Position numbers and translations under genes: made by a program
Assembly (NCBI GenBank): GCA_017311185.1
Contig: JAESUZ010000962.1
Location: forward strand, 1-64,000
Length of the DNA stretch: 64,000 nucleotides
Direction: 5' to 3'
Origin: Proteles cristata cristata
Lineage: Eukaryota > Chordata > Mammalia > Carnivora > Hyaenidae
Shown here: positions 10,601 through 20,080 of the stretch, in pieces
Numbering within the stretch: position 1 is the first letter of the stretch
How the letters are laid out: every line of letters begins with the position of its first letter
The notes under the pieces: generated by a model
Databases searched by the model: none
Told to the model about the DNA's origin: nothing
What the model saw: only the letters and a program-made list of their open reading frames with translations

Positions 10601-13600
10601 GTACCTGTTTCCCTGACCTCACTATCCCGGAACCCTTTTGCGTTCCCCCAGGGCACCCTGCAGGGCTCATGTTCCACAGAGCACATCTTGAGAGACGCAG
10701 GCTTGCGGCTGCTTCTTGAAAACCCAGCTTTCTGTCAGTCTCAAATCAAGTTTCTCTTGGTCCTGTAGGCTCCTGGGGAAGCAGACGGGTCTGGCTCCTG
10801 ACACTCCATTCCTGGACCCCTGCTTACCCCTGGACATTAGAGATGAAATCCAGCAAAGTGGGCAGACCATGTACCTCCGGGGAACAGGAGACTTTGACCT
10901 GTGCCGAGAGACCATCCAGCCTTTCATGAATAAAACAAACGAGACGCAGACCTCCCTCAACGGGGTCTACCAGCCCCCCATTCACTTCCAGAACAGTGAA
11001 TTCTATGGCTTTTCGGAGTTCTACTACTGCACTGAGGACGTGTTACGAATGGGGGGGGACTACAACGCTGCTACTTTCACTAAAGCTGCAAAGGTAACCT
11101 GCAAAGAAACCCTCTTCCCCTGCATGCTTTTGAGAGATGGTGTAGACGCTGGCAGCCCGGGTCCCCCTTTGACCCTGGTAGGCCCAGCTCAAGAACGGGG
11201 GAAGGTGGGGGGTGGAAGGATGTAGTGCCACCTGTCGGGGATCCTGTTCCTTGGCTGAGCGAGAGAGGTAGTCCCGGCAGGAGTCACAGATCTGCGGTGA
11301 GCCGGCGTCTGCCCACCACTCCGGGCACTGCTCTGATGGCCAGTGGCTCCCAGGTGAGAGACTTGTAGATCTCCGTGTAGTACCGCCACTGGTGTCTCGC
11401 CCTACTCCTGCAGCCCTCCTGTCCCTCCGCCGAGGACCCCTGTCCTGCTCTTGGCCCCGGCCTGACGGGTTCCTAGGCTCTGTCAGGGACTCCCCGCCTT
11501 CGTACCCTCTGAACGTTGGTGATCCTGGACTTCCACCCTGGGCCCGTGGGCCCTCCAGCTCTCTCCCATGCCCGTGGTTTGCTGCTGCTGCCCTCCAAGA
11601 AGAGGCCCCAGCCTCCGAGCCCGGTTCCCCCTAGTTTTCATGACCCAAAGCAAACCCACTGCTTTCTCCCCATTTCCTGTGATGTTGTCTTGGTTAATGG
11701 CATCCCTGGCCACCCAGTCCACCAAAACTCAGGAGTTCTAGACTTCTCCCTGCCACTCATTCCTCCCTCGCTGCGCACCCCCCATAATCAGTCATCAGGC
11801 ACATTATTTTATCCGTCATCATTTCTCAGAGCCCTCCCTGCTCTCTGTCCTGCTCTCACTGCCCTGGTGGGGCCTGCGTCTGTCACCTGTGCTACTGCAG
11901 GAGCCCCCAGCTGGCTTCTTGCATCCGGTCTCCCTCTGTCATTCATTGCTCACGCCACTCCCAGAAACACATGTGTCCAAACCACAAACCCCCTCCCCTA
12001 TTTACAGTCTTCAGCAGTTTCCTTTTGTGTGAGGGTAAATCACAAATGCTTTAGCATGTCCCCCTCCCAACCCTGGAGCCCCCTCTTCCCATCTTGCATG
12101 ACCTACTCTAATCATAGCTACTCGTTTCTGCGACTTCCAAGCTACTTTGCATCTTGTCTCCATTCACGGTGTTTTCTCTGCCCTAACTGCCTGTCCTTAC
12201 CTCTCACCCCACACTGAGTGTTGTTCTGTGTTCCCTGTTGCAAGTTTCACCATCTCTCAGAGCCTCAGTTTCTTCATCCTTGAAATTGAGGCTGGAATTA
12301 TAGCCATGCCAAGCAGTGGCTTTAAGTATTACACTCAGAAAAGGCACTTAGTGCTCCTTAAATCTTAGCTATTAATATTATTACAGGGGCACCTGGGTGG
12401 CTTAGTCAGTTAAGTGTCCAACTCTGGGTTTTGGCTCAAGTCATGATCTCACGGTTTGTGAGTTCGAGTTCCAAGTCGGGCTCCTCACTGACGGTGCAGA
12501 GTCTGCTTGGGATTCTCCCTCCCTCTGCTACTCCCCCAGCCACATGTGCGTGTACTCTCTCTCCCTCAAAACAAATAAACTTTTAAAAAATATATTGTTA
12601 CAAGTAACGTCAGGGAAAGATGGCCCCTCTTTGCCTTCTCCTAAAGACACAGCCTTCTGTAATCAGCTTGGTGTTCCCCGAGCCTTGCACTGTGTAACTT
12701 CAGACACAGGTGTCCACTCGGAACCAGCTGAAGTACCACTTCACGCTTCCAGAAGTTTCTGCCAGTCACAGGCAGTCACAGAGGAGGAAACAAAGCAGTT
12801 TTGAAGAGGTTGGTTGTGGGCAGGCAAACTCTCTGTAACAGTAACTTTGGCAGACTTTTAAGACTGAACAAGCATGGTCTTCGCCAATCAGTAAGCATTT
12901 GCTGGGTGCCGTGCCTCCGGTCTTCACGTTACACATAGAGGTTGAGCTTGTGTTGCCTAATTGGAAGGAGATGTTTGTTACGAATATGAATTTGGTAAAC
13001 CTTTTTCAAGATGAAGAAGCTGTTAATTTACCAGTGGTTTATTTGGGGCGACATTTCTTCCAGGATTATTGTGCAACGAAGTGGTCGGTCCTGCGGGAGC
13101 GCTTTGACCGAGGACTGTACGCCTCACACGCCGACCTCCACAGGCTGAAGTAAGCAGTGGGTGGCTGTGCCTCGCGGTTCCAAGAAACAACTACTTGTGT
13201 CCAAATACGTCCTACAGTTTTTTGTTCAGTTTTGCTGTTCCTTCTGCCTGGTGTTCCCCTGTCTGTCCCTTGCTTGTTGAAGTCCTGCCCTGACGTCAGA
13301 GTCAGGACGTTGCTGTCCCTCTCTCATCTTCCTCTGCCCATTCAAGGAGACTCCACCCCTCTCGGTCTCCAGAGCATACGTTACTTCTCCCTAGTGGCAT
13401 TCATCAAATTCTGCCTTACTTCATAGTTCGTTGGTGCTTTTTAAAAATCCTGCCATTATAAGTCATTTAAGTACATTAGCTGCCTTATTCTCTGTGATTA
13501 TATCTTACTACTAACTTAACCCAACACTTTGCAAAAAGTAAGCCTCTGATAAGTCTTTTTAGAATCACAGACTATCAGAGCTGAAAAGGAACCTCTGCCT

Positions 13601-15452
13601 TCTCATTTTATAATAAATAAACTGAGGTCCAAAGAAGTGGACACTTGTTCAGCATTTTAGCAGCGAGTAAGTGATGGCCCGCCTGAGGAAATGGTGTGTC
13701 ATGCCCACGTATTAAATCCTCCTGAGACCGAGTTTCATGAGCTCATTGATTTTGACAGGTGAACTGTTTAGGGTTGTGAGACAAGTGGCACAAACCAAGT
13801 AAATCAATGGGGAATGCATGTGGGTGGTCTGGCTGCTCAGTGCTGGGCTCGGGAAGCCTCTGCACCCACATTGGTCACAGGGAAGGCCGTCTCAGTGTCC
13901 GGTTAGGTTGACAGCAAATGAATCCCACTTACGTTTGTGCTTGGTGCTCGTAGGTATCAGTGCTTCAAGTCCGCCTGGATGTTTGAGGTGTTTCACAGGG
14001 GCTTTTCGTTTCCTGTCAACTATAAAAATTTAAAGACAGCCTTGCAAGTTTACGACAAGGAGGTTCAGTGGACCCTTGGAGCAATCCTTTACAGGACCCG
14101 CTTTCTACCCTTAAGGTACAGCTCTGAATTTGGTGACAAGAATCAAACAAAAGCATGGCAGCTGTGGTTTGTGGGTGTTTGAGGTAAACGCTGGCTGTGG
14201 GCAGGACTTGGGAGTCCATGACACTTGACTTCGGTCTTCCCCACCAGTGCATCCTTCCCACCCCGCCTGTCCCATCAGAGGCAGCATGAAAAGTGTCTGA
14301 TTATTCCCAGGTGTCTTTCCCTAACTCCTGCACAGAAGGGTTGATTCTGGGGTTCTTCACTTCAATGGCTTGGGACCCTCCTTCTGAAAATACTGTTTTT
14401 AATGTATAAAATCTATAACAGAGGCTACAGAGGAAACCACTGTATTGAAGTATAGACATCAAATATATTTATCAAATTGATCAAATATTCACAGAAAACC
14501 TAATGGCAGTACAGTAATAGGTGCTGTTTTTTGTTAACACCTGAAATGACAAATCTGGCAGCAGAACTAGTGCTTCCTGTAATTTCAGTACAGTGATGTC
14601 AGTGTCGATATTTGGAGGCATACGCCAGCCCCCGCCACATGATCGAAACGACCTGTGAGCTGCACATGGGCAGAGTCACATGCAGTGCCGACACGCCATA
14701 GTCTGGTGTCTGCACTCACGGCTGTTTTTCCCCCTTCATGTTCCCAGACCTGGCTGTCAGCTGGCCCCATGTAAGGGCCCTGGTGTGCTAGGAGTTCGCT
14801 TTAGGGGGATCTTTGTCCCCTTCACTTAATTGAGCATGTCCCAGCCATCCACTTAGCTGGGCTAGCCGCAAAAGAAGCGGGCATCGTGGGTATTACTGCT
14901 CACCAACAGGTGGTGTGATTCCACACTGGCGTCCAGGTTGTAGCGAAACCCTTGCCATTCTTTTAAATTCCTCTGACTTCTGGCCCAAGTTGAAGTGATG
15001 ATAGCTGAAGGCACGTTTACGTGTCATCCTGTTAAGAGTTACAGCCACCCTGTGTTGGGCCACGGCGGCCTACACTACGCAAGTAAGGAAACTGAGCCCC
15101 AGAGACCAGGATGGCAGTTTTTGTCTCAGAGCCGAGCCCTGAATCCAGTTCCCCCGACCCGTACCCTGTGCGCCAGTACATCACGTTCCTTGCCTGACTC
15201 GTCCTGTTTGTTTTTTGTTTCCCGGTGGCCAGAGACATCCAGCAGGAGACCTTCCGGGCCAGTCACGCGCACTGGAGGGGCTTCTCCTTTGTCTACAATC
15301 ACTACCTGTTCTCGGGCTGCTTCCTGGTGGTCCTGCTCTCCATCCTGCTCTACCTGCTGCGGCTCCGGCGCATCCACAGGCGGCCACCGCGCAGCGCTTC
15401 GACCGCCACCCTCTGGCTGGAGGAGGGCCTGCCGTCCCAGATGGCTGCCTGA
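4615..15452 (+). CDS. ENTPD4: ENTPD4 (NTPDase4, Golgi/lysosomal UDPase), C-terminal part, seven exons
   Basis: Spliced reading: 4615-4674, 4956-5110 (or 5086), 6751-6917, 10769-11093, 13064-13149, 13954-14115, 15233-15452. It gives 390 residues plus a split first Gly codon, and ends at TGA. The enzyme is a GDA1/CD39-family nucleoside diphosphatase that removes phosphate from UDP and other nucleotides in the Golgi/lysosome lumen. Seen: the apyrase region YAWIGINFVLG; the nucleotide-binding DMGGVSTQ motif; an FSEFYY motif; glycosylation sites NKT and NET; and a C-terminal membrane helix (LFSGCFLVVLLSILLYLL) followed by a basic RLRRIHRR tail. ENTPD4 is preferred over its close paralogue ENTPD7 because of the optional VSFASSQQ segment and the C-terminal sequence. 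The length agrees with roughly residues 224 onward of a 616-residue family member. The N-terminal membrane anchor, the earlier apyrase regions and the promoter lie left of the window. Confidence 0.97.
4956..5110 (+). CDS. ENTPD4: ENTPD4 exon with two in-frame donor sites (DMGGVSTQ motif)
   Basis: The acceptor is TTTGCAG. It encodes DEEAVVEVNIPG to ILDMGGVSTQIAYEVPKT; DMGGVSTQ is apyrase conserved region 4, which binds the nucleotide phosphates. There are two donors. The proximal GTAAGC follows position 5086. The distal GTTATT follows 5110 and adds eight residues, VSFASSQQ. Both leave the frame unchanged. Human ENTPD4 has two isoforms that differ by this segment. Confidence 0.95.
5738..5980 (-). 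mobile_element. MIR SINE
   Basis: Matches the MIR core in reverse: GTGGTTAAGAAGGCTGGAGT, GTGTAACCTTATGCAC, CTTCATCTGTAAATG. Old and diverged, in an ENTPD4 intron. Confidence 0.75.
5981..6750. other. ENTPD4 intron, no recognised element
   Basis: AT-rich intronic DNA; nothing beyond the acceptor tract at its 3' end. Confidence 0.5.
6751..6917 (+). CDS. ENTPD4: ENTPD4 exon (EEVAKNLL to QKNR)
   Basis: The acceptor is TTGCATCTGCAG and the donor AACAG|GTAAAG. It encodes EEVAKNLLAEFNLGCDVHQ through YVATFLGFGGNAARQRYED to QKN, with Arg split across the junction. YRVYVATFLGFGGNAARQRYE is a typical family stretch between conserved regions 4 and 5. The downstream intron (6918-10768) carries most of the gene's SINEs. 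Confidence 0.95.
7752..7967 (+). mobile_element. young CAN SINE with 17-bp target duplication
   Basis: Nearly intact, with A box TGGCTTAGTCGG and B box GGTTCGAGCCC. Flanked by AAGAATGGCCAAGTCAG at 7735-7751 and 7968-7984, identical. Belongs to the TTTCGCTT subgroup with CTCTCTCTCCTAGAAATAAAT tail. Confidence 0.95.
8103..8344 (+). mobile_element. CAN SINE, first of a tandem pair
   Basis: GGGGCACGTGGGTGGCTCAG start and long A/T/GA tail. Left target copy GAGATAGGTAGTCCT at 8088-8102; a second copy at 8345-8358 separates it from the next SINE. Confidence 0.92.
8359..8567 (+). mobile_element. CAN SINE, second of a tandem pair
   Basis: Starts AGGCACATGGGGGCTCAG. Flanked by GATGGGCAGTCCCA (8345-8358) and GATGGGTAGTCCCA (8568-8581), the same target used by the first copy. 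Confidence 0.92.
8682..8874 (-). mobile_element. CAN SINE, antisense
   Basis: Starts with the reverse tail TTAATGTTTATTTATTTTTG and ends CCACCCAGGTACCCC. The only antisense SINE in the visible ENTPD4 introns. Confidence 0.92.
8875..9535. other. ENTPD4 intron, no recognised element
   Basis: Nonrepetitive by eye; includes a slightly CpG-richer stretch at 9240-9420 with no exon signals that I can support. Confidence 0.5.
9546..9767 (+). mobile_element. CAN SINE, first of a tandem pair
   Basis: GGGCACCTGGGTGGCTCAG start and TGTCTGTCTGTC-rich CT region. Target copies CAGTTAAAAC at 9536-9545 and AGTTAA at 9768-9773. Confidence 0.92.
9774..9985 (+). mobile_element. young CAN SINE, second of a tandem pair
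   Basis: Young TTTCGCTT subgroup with an intact B box. Downstream target copy CAGTTAAAAC at 9986-9995, matching the copy before the first SINE. Confidence 0.93.
9996..10768. other. ENTPD4 intron, nonrepetitive
   Basis: Contains open frames on both strands, but no acceptor/donor pair that would add a supported exon. The final bases form the acceptor of the 325-bp exon. Confidence 0.5.
10769..11093 (+). CDS. ENTPD4: ENTPD4 largest exon in window (LLGKQTG to TKAAK)
   Basis: The acceptor is TTGGTCCTGTAG and the donor GCAAAG|GTAACC. It is 325 bp and completes the split Arg, then encodes 108 residues ending on a codon boundary. It includes DPCLPLD (a disulfide-type Cys), GTGDFDLCRETIQPF, two N-glycosylation sequons (NKT, NET) and FYGFSEFYYCTEDVLRMGGDYNA, the conserved FSEFYY segment near the substrate site. 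Confidence 0.95.
11094..11790. other. ENTPD4 intron, GC-rich nonrepetitive part
   Basis: GC-rich with several overlapping frames on both strands but no recognisable protein and no fit to the gene's frame. Confidence 0.45.
11790..12227 (+). mobile_element. possible L2 fragment
   Basis: CT-rich, protein-like L2 style text (CTCTCTGTCCTGCTCTCACTG; later TTTGCATCTTGTCTCC). Too diverged for a firm call. Confidence 0.35.
12228..12360 (-). mobile_element. MIR fragment
   Basis: AGAGCCTCAGTTTCTTCATC is the reverse of the MIR core GAGGAAACTGAGGC. Confidence 0.6.
12386..12592 (+). mobile_element. CAN SINE
   Basis: GGGGCACCTGGGTGGCTTAG start and ACAAATAAACTTTTAAAAAA tail. Target copies TATTATTACA (12376-12385) and TATTGTTACA (12593-12602). 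Confidence 0.93.
13064..13149 (+). CDS. ENTPD4: ENTPD4 exon (DYCATKW to DLHRL)
   Basis: The acceptor is TTTCTTCCAG and the donor CTGAA|GTAAGC. The 86-bp exon reads DYCATKWSVLRERFDRGLY then ASHADLHRL, with the last Lys split. The Cys of DYC and the Cys of the next exon (YQC) fit the conserved disulfide pattern of the family. Confidence 0.94.
13210..13435 (+). mobile_element. possible L2 fragment
   Basis: CTTCTGCCTGGTGTTCCCCT and downstream CT-rich text resemble L2. Weak. Confidence 0.3.
13555..13680 (+). mobile_element. ancient MIR-like repeat
   Basis: GAATCACAGACTATCAGAGC, then CTCATTTTATAATAAATAAA and CTGAGGTCCAAAGAAGTG, the familiar mammalian-wide SINE core. Confidence 0.5.
13954..14115 (+). 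CDS. ENTPD4: ENTPD4 exon (YQCFKSAWMFE to RTRFLPL)
   Basis: The acceptor is GTGCTCGTAG and the donor TTAAG|GTACAG. It encodes YQCFKSAWMFEVFHRGFSF, then VQWTLGAILYRTRFLPL, with Arg split. WTLGAIL is the C-terminal conserved region of the catalytic domain; its Trp stacks on the nucleobase in solved relatives. Confidence 0.95.
14116..15232. other. last ENTPD4 intron, no recognised element
   Basis: Nonrepetitive by eye, no SINE. Ends in the acceptor CCGGTGGCCAG. Confidence 0.5.
15233..15452 (+). CDS. ENTPD4: ENTPD4 last coding exon with C-terminal membrane helix
   Basis: The acceptor is CCGGTGGCCAG. It encodes DIQQETFRASHAHWRGFSF, a hydrophobic helix (about codons at 15310-15363), the basic tail RLRRIHRRPP and a C-terminus ending EEGLPSQMAA followed by TGA. 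The helix anchors the lumenal enzyme to the Golgi/lysosomal membrane. Against the human protein as I recall it, the tail stops about three residues early. Confidence 0.95.
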
Positions 15453-16060
15453 ACTTAGGACCGAATTCGAGAGCCCAGGAAGACTTTCTGAAGGAAAAGC
15501 CATTTTTGCCTCAGGGTTTCTCTTTATTCTCACTCGGCTTCATTTTTCCTTTCCCTTTTTGTTCCTTGAAACAAAAACAAAATCCGTTGTTCATGAGCCC
15601 TGCTGTCCAGAAAGTGTTGCCTTCAGCCGTGCTGTATACAGCTTTAAGTGGAGGGAAAAGGGAAAAGGACTTCGTTTCTGCTGCATCGGATATGAACTAA
15701 GGTTTTTGGCTTTTCTTGAAGGGATGTTAAATTTTAAACAGATGCACTTTGCCTGGCAGAGTGTTGGAGGGAATGGCAAAGCCGCTTCCCATCAGTGGAG
15801 GTGGCACTGAAGAGTGTCGCGTTCTCAGAACCAGAACCCGCCTGGCGGAAATCCTAGTCCTCTTTTCGTCCATCTCAAAAGCTCTGACTTAAAGAGGGTG
15901 GTGTGTAGTTTTTACTTACTGTTCAGGTCTGTCACTGTATGTTTTCTTTGTAGGTTTAAAAACTCAAAGCCATTTATACCCGAGAGAGAAATGCAGGCAC
16001 CAGGAGGTAACTATTTTTAAAACTGATAGTCCTGGAAGATGTGAAATAGTGACTAGAGCA

Positions 16061-16340
16061 ATGTACATGTGTGTATGAGAGAGAGTGATGTGTGTGAGAG
16101 AAAGTGAGAGAGAATGTGTATGAGGGAGAAAGTGACAATGTGTGTTAAAGAATGTGTGTGTGAGAAAGTGAGAATGTGTATGTGAGAGAAAGTATGAGAA
16201 TGTGTGTGTGTGAGAACAAGGGAACATGTGAGAGAATGTGTGTGAGAGAGTGTGTGTAGAAGGAGTGCGTGTGAATGTGTGTGTGTGTGTGTGTGTTGTA
16301 GGAGAAGGAATGCGTGTGAAAGAGAGGGAATGTGTGTGTT
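16061..16340 (+). repeat. imperfect GT/GA-rich simple repeat in the ENTPD4 3' UTR
   Basis: Runs of TGTGTGAGAGA-type units with interruptions and a purer (GT)n core near 16279-16298. The matching minus-strand open frame is only a translation of the repeat. Confidence 0.9.
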
Positions 16341-16811
16341 GAAAGAGAAATGCTAAGGGAAGAGGATGAGAAAATGCATGCCCTTTTTTAAAAAACACTC
16401 TTCAAAATTTACCATTGCATTTCTTCTTAATGTAGAACACTCCCCATTGCCATTCATTCATTGTCTTTCCTGACCGCAGGTCATGACTTTCTCCGTCCCA
16501 CCTTTCAGCAGCCTTAGAATATTATGTCTTTGAGTGAGTTGGAAAATCCCTCAAGTTTCACGGGTTTCGATGTCTTTAGAACTGGAGCTTGTGCCTCCTG
16601 ACAGTCACGTCAGCATTTCTCAGTGGCTTAATTGTGCTCCAGTTTCTTCCAACGTCAAGTTGGTGTCCCCTCCTTAATTAAAAATGGCCTCTGTGGTTTT
16701 ACTTTGGAGACCCCCATCCTTACACGTTCTCTCTGTTATGGCCATGACTGAGGCCGTGGTGGTTAATCCCACTGTAAATCCAGACTAAGAGAAGGGTCTG
16801 ACTTTAACCAG

Positions 16812-16817
16812 AAATAA
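16812..16817 (+). promoter_or_regulatory. possible proximal ENTPD4 poly(A) signal
   Basis: AATAAA in CCAGAAATAAACTCAC, about 1.36 kb after the stop codon. The downstream GT-rich element is weak, so use is uncertain. Confidence 0.3.
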
Positions 16818-19485
16818 ACTCACACTTGGAGAAAACAAGTTTGACATTTTAAACAAAAATCTAAAGAGGACACCTGGATTGGCGTATGTGAGATCAGTTG
16901 TTTTACACCTATTCATTTTGTTTAGAAGCCTTGGGAATTCTCATACCTAGTTATCGTAGGTGAAGTTGTTTTTATGAGTGTGCGTGTGTGTGCATACAGG
17001 CTGTTTCTTAACCCCAGAGCGCTGAAATTTATTTGGTTGAGCAAATGTCTATGTGGAGAACCGTCAGCTGCTTTTTCAGACATTGTTGGTTAGAGAACGG
17101 ATTCGGATCCTGAAGCCCTTATTTAACTTAGATGTTTATCTTGTTTATTATTTAAAACATGGCATACTGTATCTTGATGACTTGAAAAGATTAATGTATA
17201 AAAGAAATGCAAATTCTCTTACTCTGCTCTTCCTAGTGAATATTCTAACAGTGAAAAAGTGATGGGTAGCAGATTTGTCTCACAGACCCACGGAAGGTTG
17301 GAGGAGCCGTGTGCTCGTACAGCCTCTGGCGTGTGTGTGCTCTGGTCTCAGAGAGGACGGAGGTAAATTTCCCTGTGAAAGGTCCAGCTTCTGAAACGCC
17401 CATCTCCAGCTGTTTAAGTGCTTGGTCCCTGGTAAACACGGGTCCTTATCAAGACCCAGCCACCGAAGGACAGTGTTTTAGACACCCCAGGAGTAGAGTG
17501 AGCTGGTGTCCTTGAATCCTCTTGACGGGGTTCTGTAGACTGTGGGTGGCATCAGCAGCGAAGAGGAAGTATGTTTATGCATTAGCTTTTCTACTGCCAA
17601 CCATTGGGAGTAGCAAGTGACCTGGGGAATGAAACTTCAGATGCCTGGACTATGTGATTTTGCCTTTAAAATCAAGGCAAGGATTAGCCAGCATAGGCCC
17701 AGATTTAAATGGGCCTTAGTTAAGACTTCCTAGCACAGATAGCCACTTTTTAAGTAGAGGGTGCCAGTTTGGTCCAGCTCTACTGTTGGGGGGTGGTGGG
17801 GGCGCCAGAATCAAGACAACCAGTTCTGCTCTATGTCTGGTCTAAGGATTCCTCTACAAGGACCTACCTCAGGCATCTATAGAAATCCCAAGTCAAGGTT
17901 CCAAGGTCCGAACAACCTTACACTTTATGTAGTTAAGTGCCCATGTTCCCCTGCCAAAGAACTCCCAGGGGTTGGCGGGGGCGTGGGGGGGAGGGTGGAG
18001 GCAAACTATTGGCCACAGGGGAAATCTAGAAGGCACTCGAGCTGAGAATTGTTTTTCAATTTTTAAAAGGTTGTTAAAGAAAAAAAAGGGGGAGTACGTG
18101 TGAGAATATGTGACAGAGTATATGTGACCTGTGGAGCCTAAAATACTAAATGTCCCTTTACAGACAGATGTCCCTTAAAGACATTCACTGACCCCTGCGC
18201 CAACTCCCCATTCAGGGAAGCATACGCACCGCACCTTCTTAGTTCAGGGGGCTGGTTACCGCGTGCGGGCACAAAGAGATGAGCAAGAGAAGTGGCTGGC
18301 TTACAATCTGGAAACATTTGTGTGCTAGAATCCCACTGTTCACCTTTCCCTCAAGATGATTTTCAAGAGCAGCTTTCCAGTAAGCCAGCAAGCCCGGTGG
18401 TCCCCCACGGATGCTGGTCAGGAGGCCTGACCACGCCTCATGGCATCCTCCAGAGGATCTCACGTGGGTCTTTCTGATGCAGGGGCCAGGGTGGTGCGGG
18501 GTGAGGAGCTTAAATCAGGAGATGAGTTCACATCAATTAAAGGGCCGGCCGAGAAGGCAGGGAATACTTGGACCGGACTGAACTCGTCAGCAACTTTGTG
18601 GAAGAAAACGCCCTGTGCTGAGCCTTGCTGTGAGCACTGCTGCTCTCCAGGCACCCCCCATTCCCCCAGGGTGCTCGCAGAGATCCGACAGTCCACTGAA
18701 GGACATCAAAGCAACGGTACACATATACCCATTTGTACCCGGGCTGTTTGCATACTTTGACCCAAAACTGCTGGCCTTGGGCAGCGCTCCCCAGCCTGGG
18801 GGGTGAGCTGGAGAAGAAGCTCCCCTGGGCAGCTGGGCACTGGCTCACACCTAGTTGGCAAGCTCTAGATGGACAGATATTTAAAGTTGAAATATCAGTC
18901 CTGTGCATAGAATAGTTTTCCTTAGAAGCATGCGTCACTTAGCAAGAAACCCAGAAAAGCAAATGTATTTTCTAAGCTTTAAAAAAAAAAAAAATCAGCT
19001 TTAGGATTTTGTGTGGTTATATGTGCAATGCAGCAAAACTACCTACATGTAAATTATTTAGTTATTTATTTCCACTTCAGTGTTTTCTTTTTTATGATGT
19101 TGCTTTTCTGGTTGAGTAATGAATGATGTGACCAACAAAGGAAAATTCTTTGTTCTGTCACTGGGTGGTATCTTACAGTTAGGAATTAGAAAAACTACGG
19201 GAGATCTTTAAGTGTTGTTGTTTTTTTTTAAATAATGCTTTTTATTCAAGGTAAGGATAATTCCCTTTGGGGTACTGTGGAGTCCGATCATTTTCCGTAT
19301 TTGGCAGCCTCGTGTTGCCACCCTTGCACCCAGATGGGTGCTGAGAGCCAATAAGCTGAAAGCTCGTCTGCTGGCCCAGACTCTCTGTGAGCTTGCTTTC
19401 TTAGGACTGAAATGGATTCTTCTCTGATTTTGGAATCTTGTCACCTGTTAGAATGCTTAGTTGAGTGTGAATCTCCATTCGGTAC

Positions 19486-19491
19486 AATAAA
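19486..19491 (+). promoter_or_regulatory. candidate ENTPD4 poly(A) signal AATAAA
   Basis: The hexamer sits in a non-repeat context (GGTACAATAAATTG), followed after about 20-45 bases by TG-rich sequence (TTTGCTGTACT). It is the last AATAAA before SINEs resume at 19720. Confidence 0.55.
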
Positions 19492-19719
19492 TTGTCTGAA
19501 TCTGACTGGACACCCTGCATTTGCTGTACTTACGTGCATGTAATGAAGCACACCCGGTCTGTGTTCTGGAAGGAGGGTTCTCTGTATCTGGCAGCTCACA
19601 AGCCATATATTTCACAAGGAGAAATATTTACCAAGGTGTAACATCAACCTGTGCATCGGCCGTCAAGGCCATTCAGAGACAGCTGTTGGTAAGGTTATCA
19701 TTTTAAGATGCTAACTATA

Positions 19720-19848
19720 GGGGCACCTGGGTGTCTCCATCGTTTAGGCATCCCAACTCTTGATCTCAGCTCAGGTCTTGATCTCAGGGTTGTGAGTTCA
19801 AGCCCCGTGCTGGGCATGAAGCCTACTTTTAAAAAAAGATAAAATATT
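19720..19848 (+). mobile_element. short-type CAN SINE, interrupted by a younger SINE
   Basis: GGGGCACCTGGGTGTCTCC start. The body lacks the long CT half and ends GGGCATGAAGCCTACTTTT plus A-tail. Outer target copies TAACTATA at 19712-19719 and 20073-20080; the A-tail resumes at 20056 after the inserted SINE. Confidence 0.85.
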
Positions 19849-20055
19849 GGGGCGCCTGGGTGGCTTAGTCGGTTAAGCGTCTGACTTTCGCTTAGGTCAT
19901 GATCTCGCGGTTCGTGGGTTCGAGCCCCGCGTCGGGCTCTGTGCTGACTGCCAGCTCAGAGCCTGGAGCCTGTTTCAGTCTGTGACTCCCTCTCTCTCTG
20001 ACCCTCCCCTGCTCACGCTGTCTCTCTCTCTCTCTCTCCTAGAAATAAAAACATT
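19849..20055 (+). mobile_element. young CAN SINE inserted in the tail of another SINE
   Basis: GGGGCGCCTGGGTGGCTTAG start and intact B box. Flanked by 18-bp identical copies AAAAAAAGATAAAATATT at 19831-19848 and 20056-20073. Confidence 0.95.
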
Positions 20056-20080
20056 AAAAAAAGATAAAATATTAACTATA

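Larger units (their letters stand above)
15453..19515 (+). other. ENTPD4: ENTPD4 3' untranslated region (inferred extent)
   Basis: The region runs from the stop codon to shortly after the AATAAA at 19486. It has no recognisable SINE, L1 or LTR, unlike the DNA on both sides, apart from an imperfect GT/GA-rich tract at 16061-16340. An earlier AATAAA at 16812-16817 could give a shorter transcript. The extent is inferred from poly(A) signals and the repeat gap, not from transcript data. Confidence 0.65.

Noticed and set aside
14995..15810. 271-residue plus-strand frame overlapping the last ENTPD4 exon
   Set aside because: It is in a different frame from the true exon 15233-15452, whose product is recognisable and spliced in phase.
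15964..16398. minus-strand frame rich in His, Thr and Ser
   Set aside because: Translation of the GT/GA simple repeat in the ENTPD4 3' UTR.
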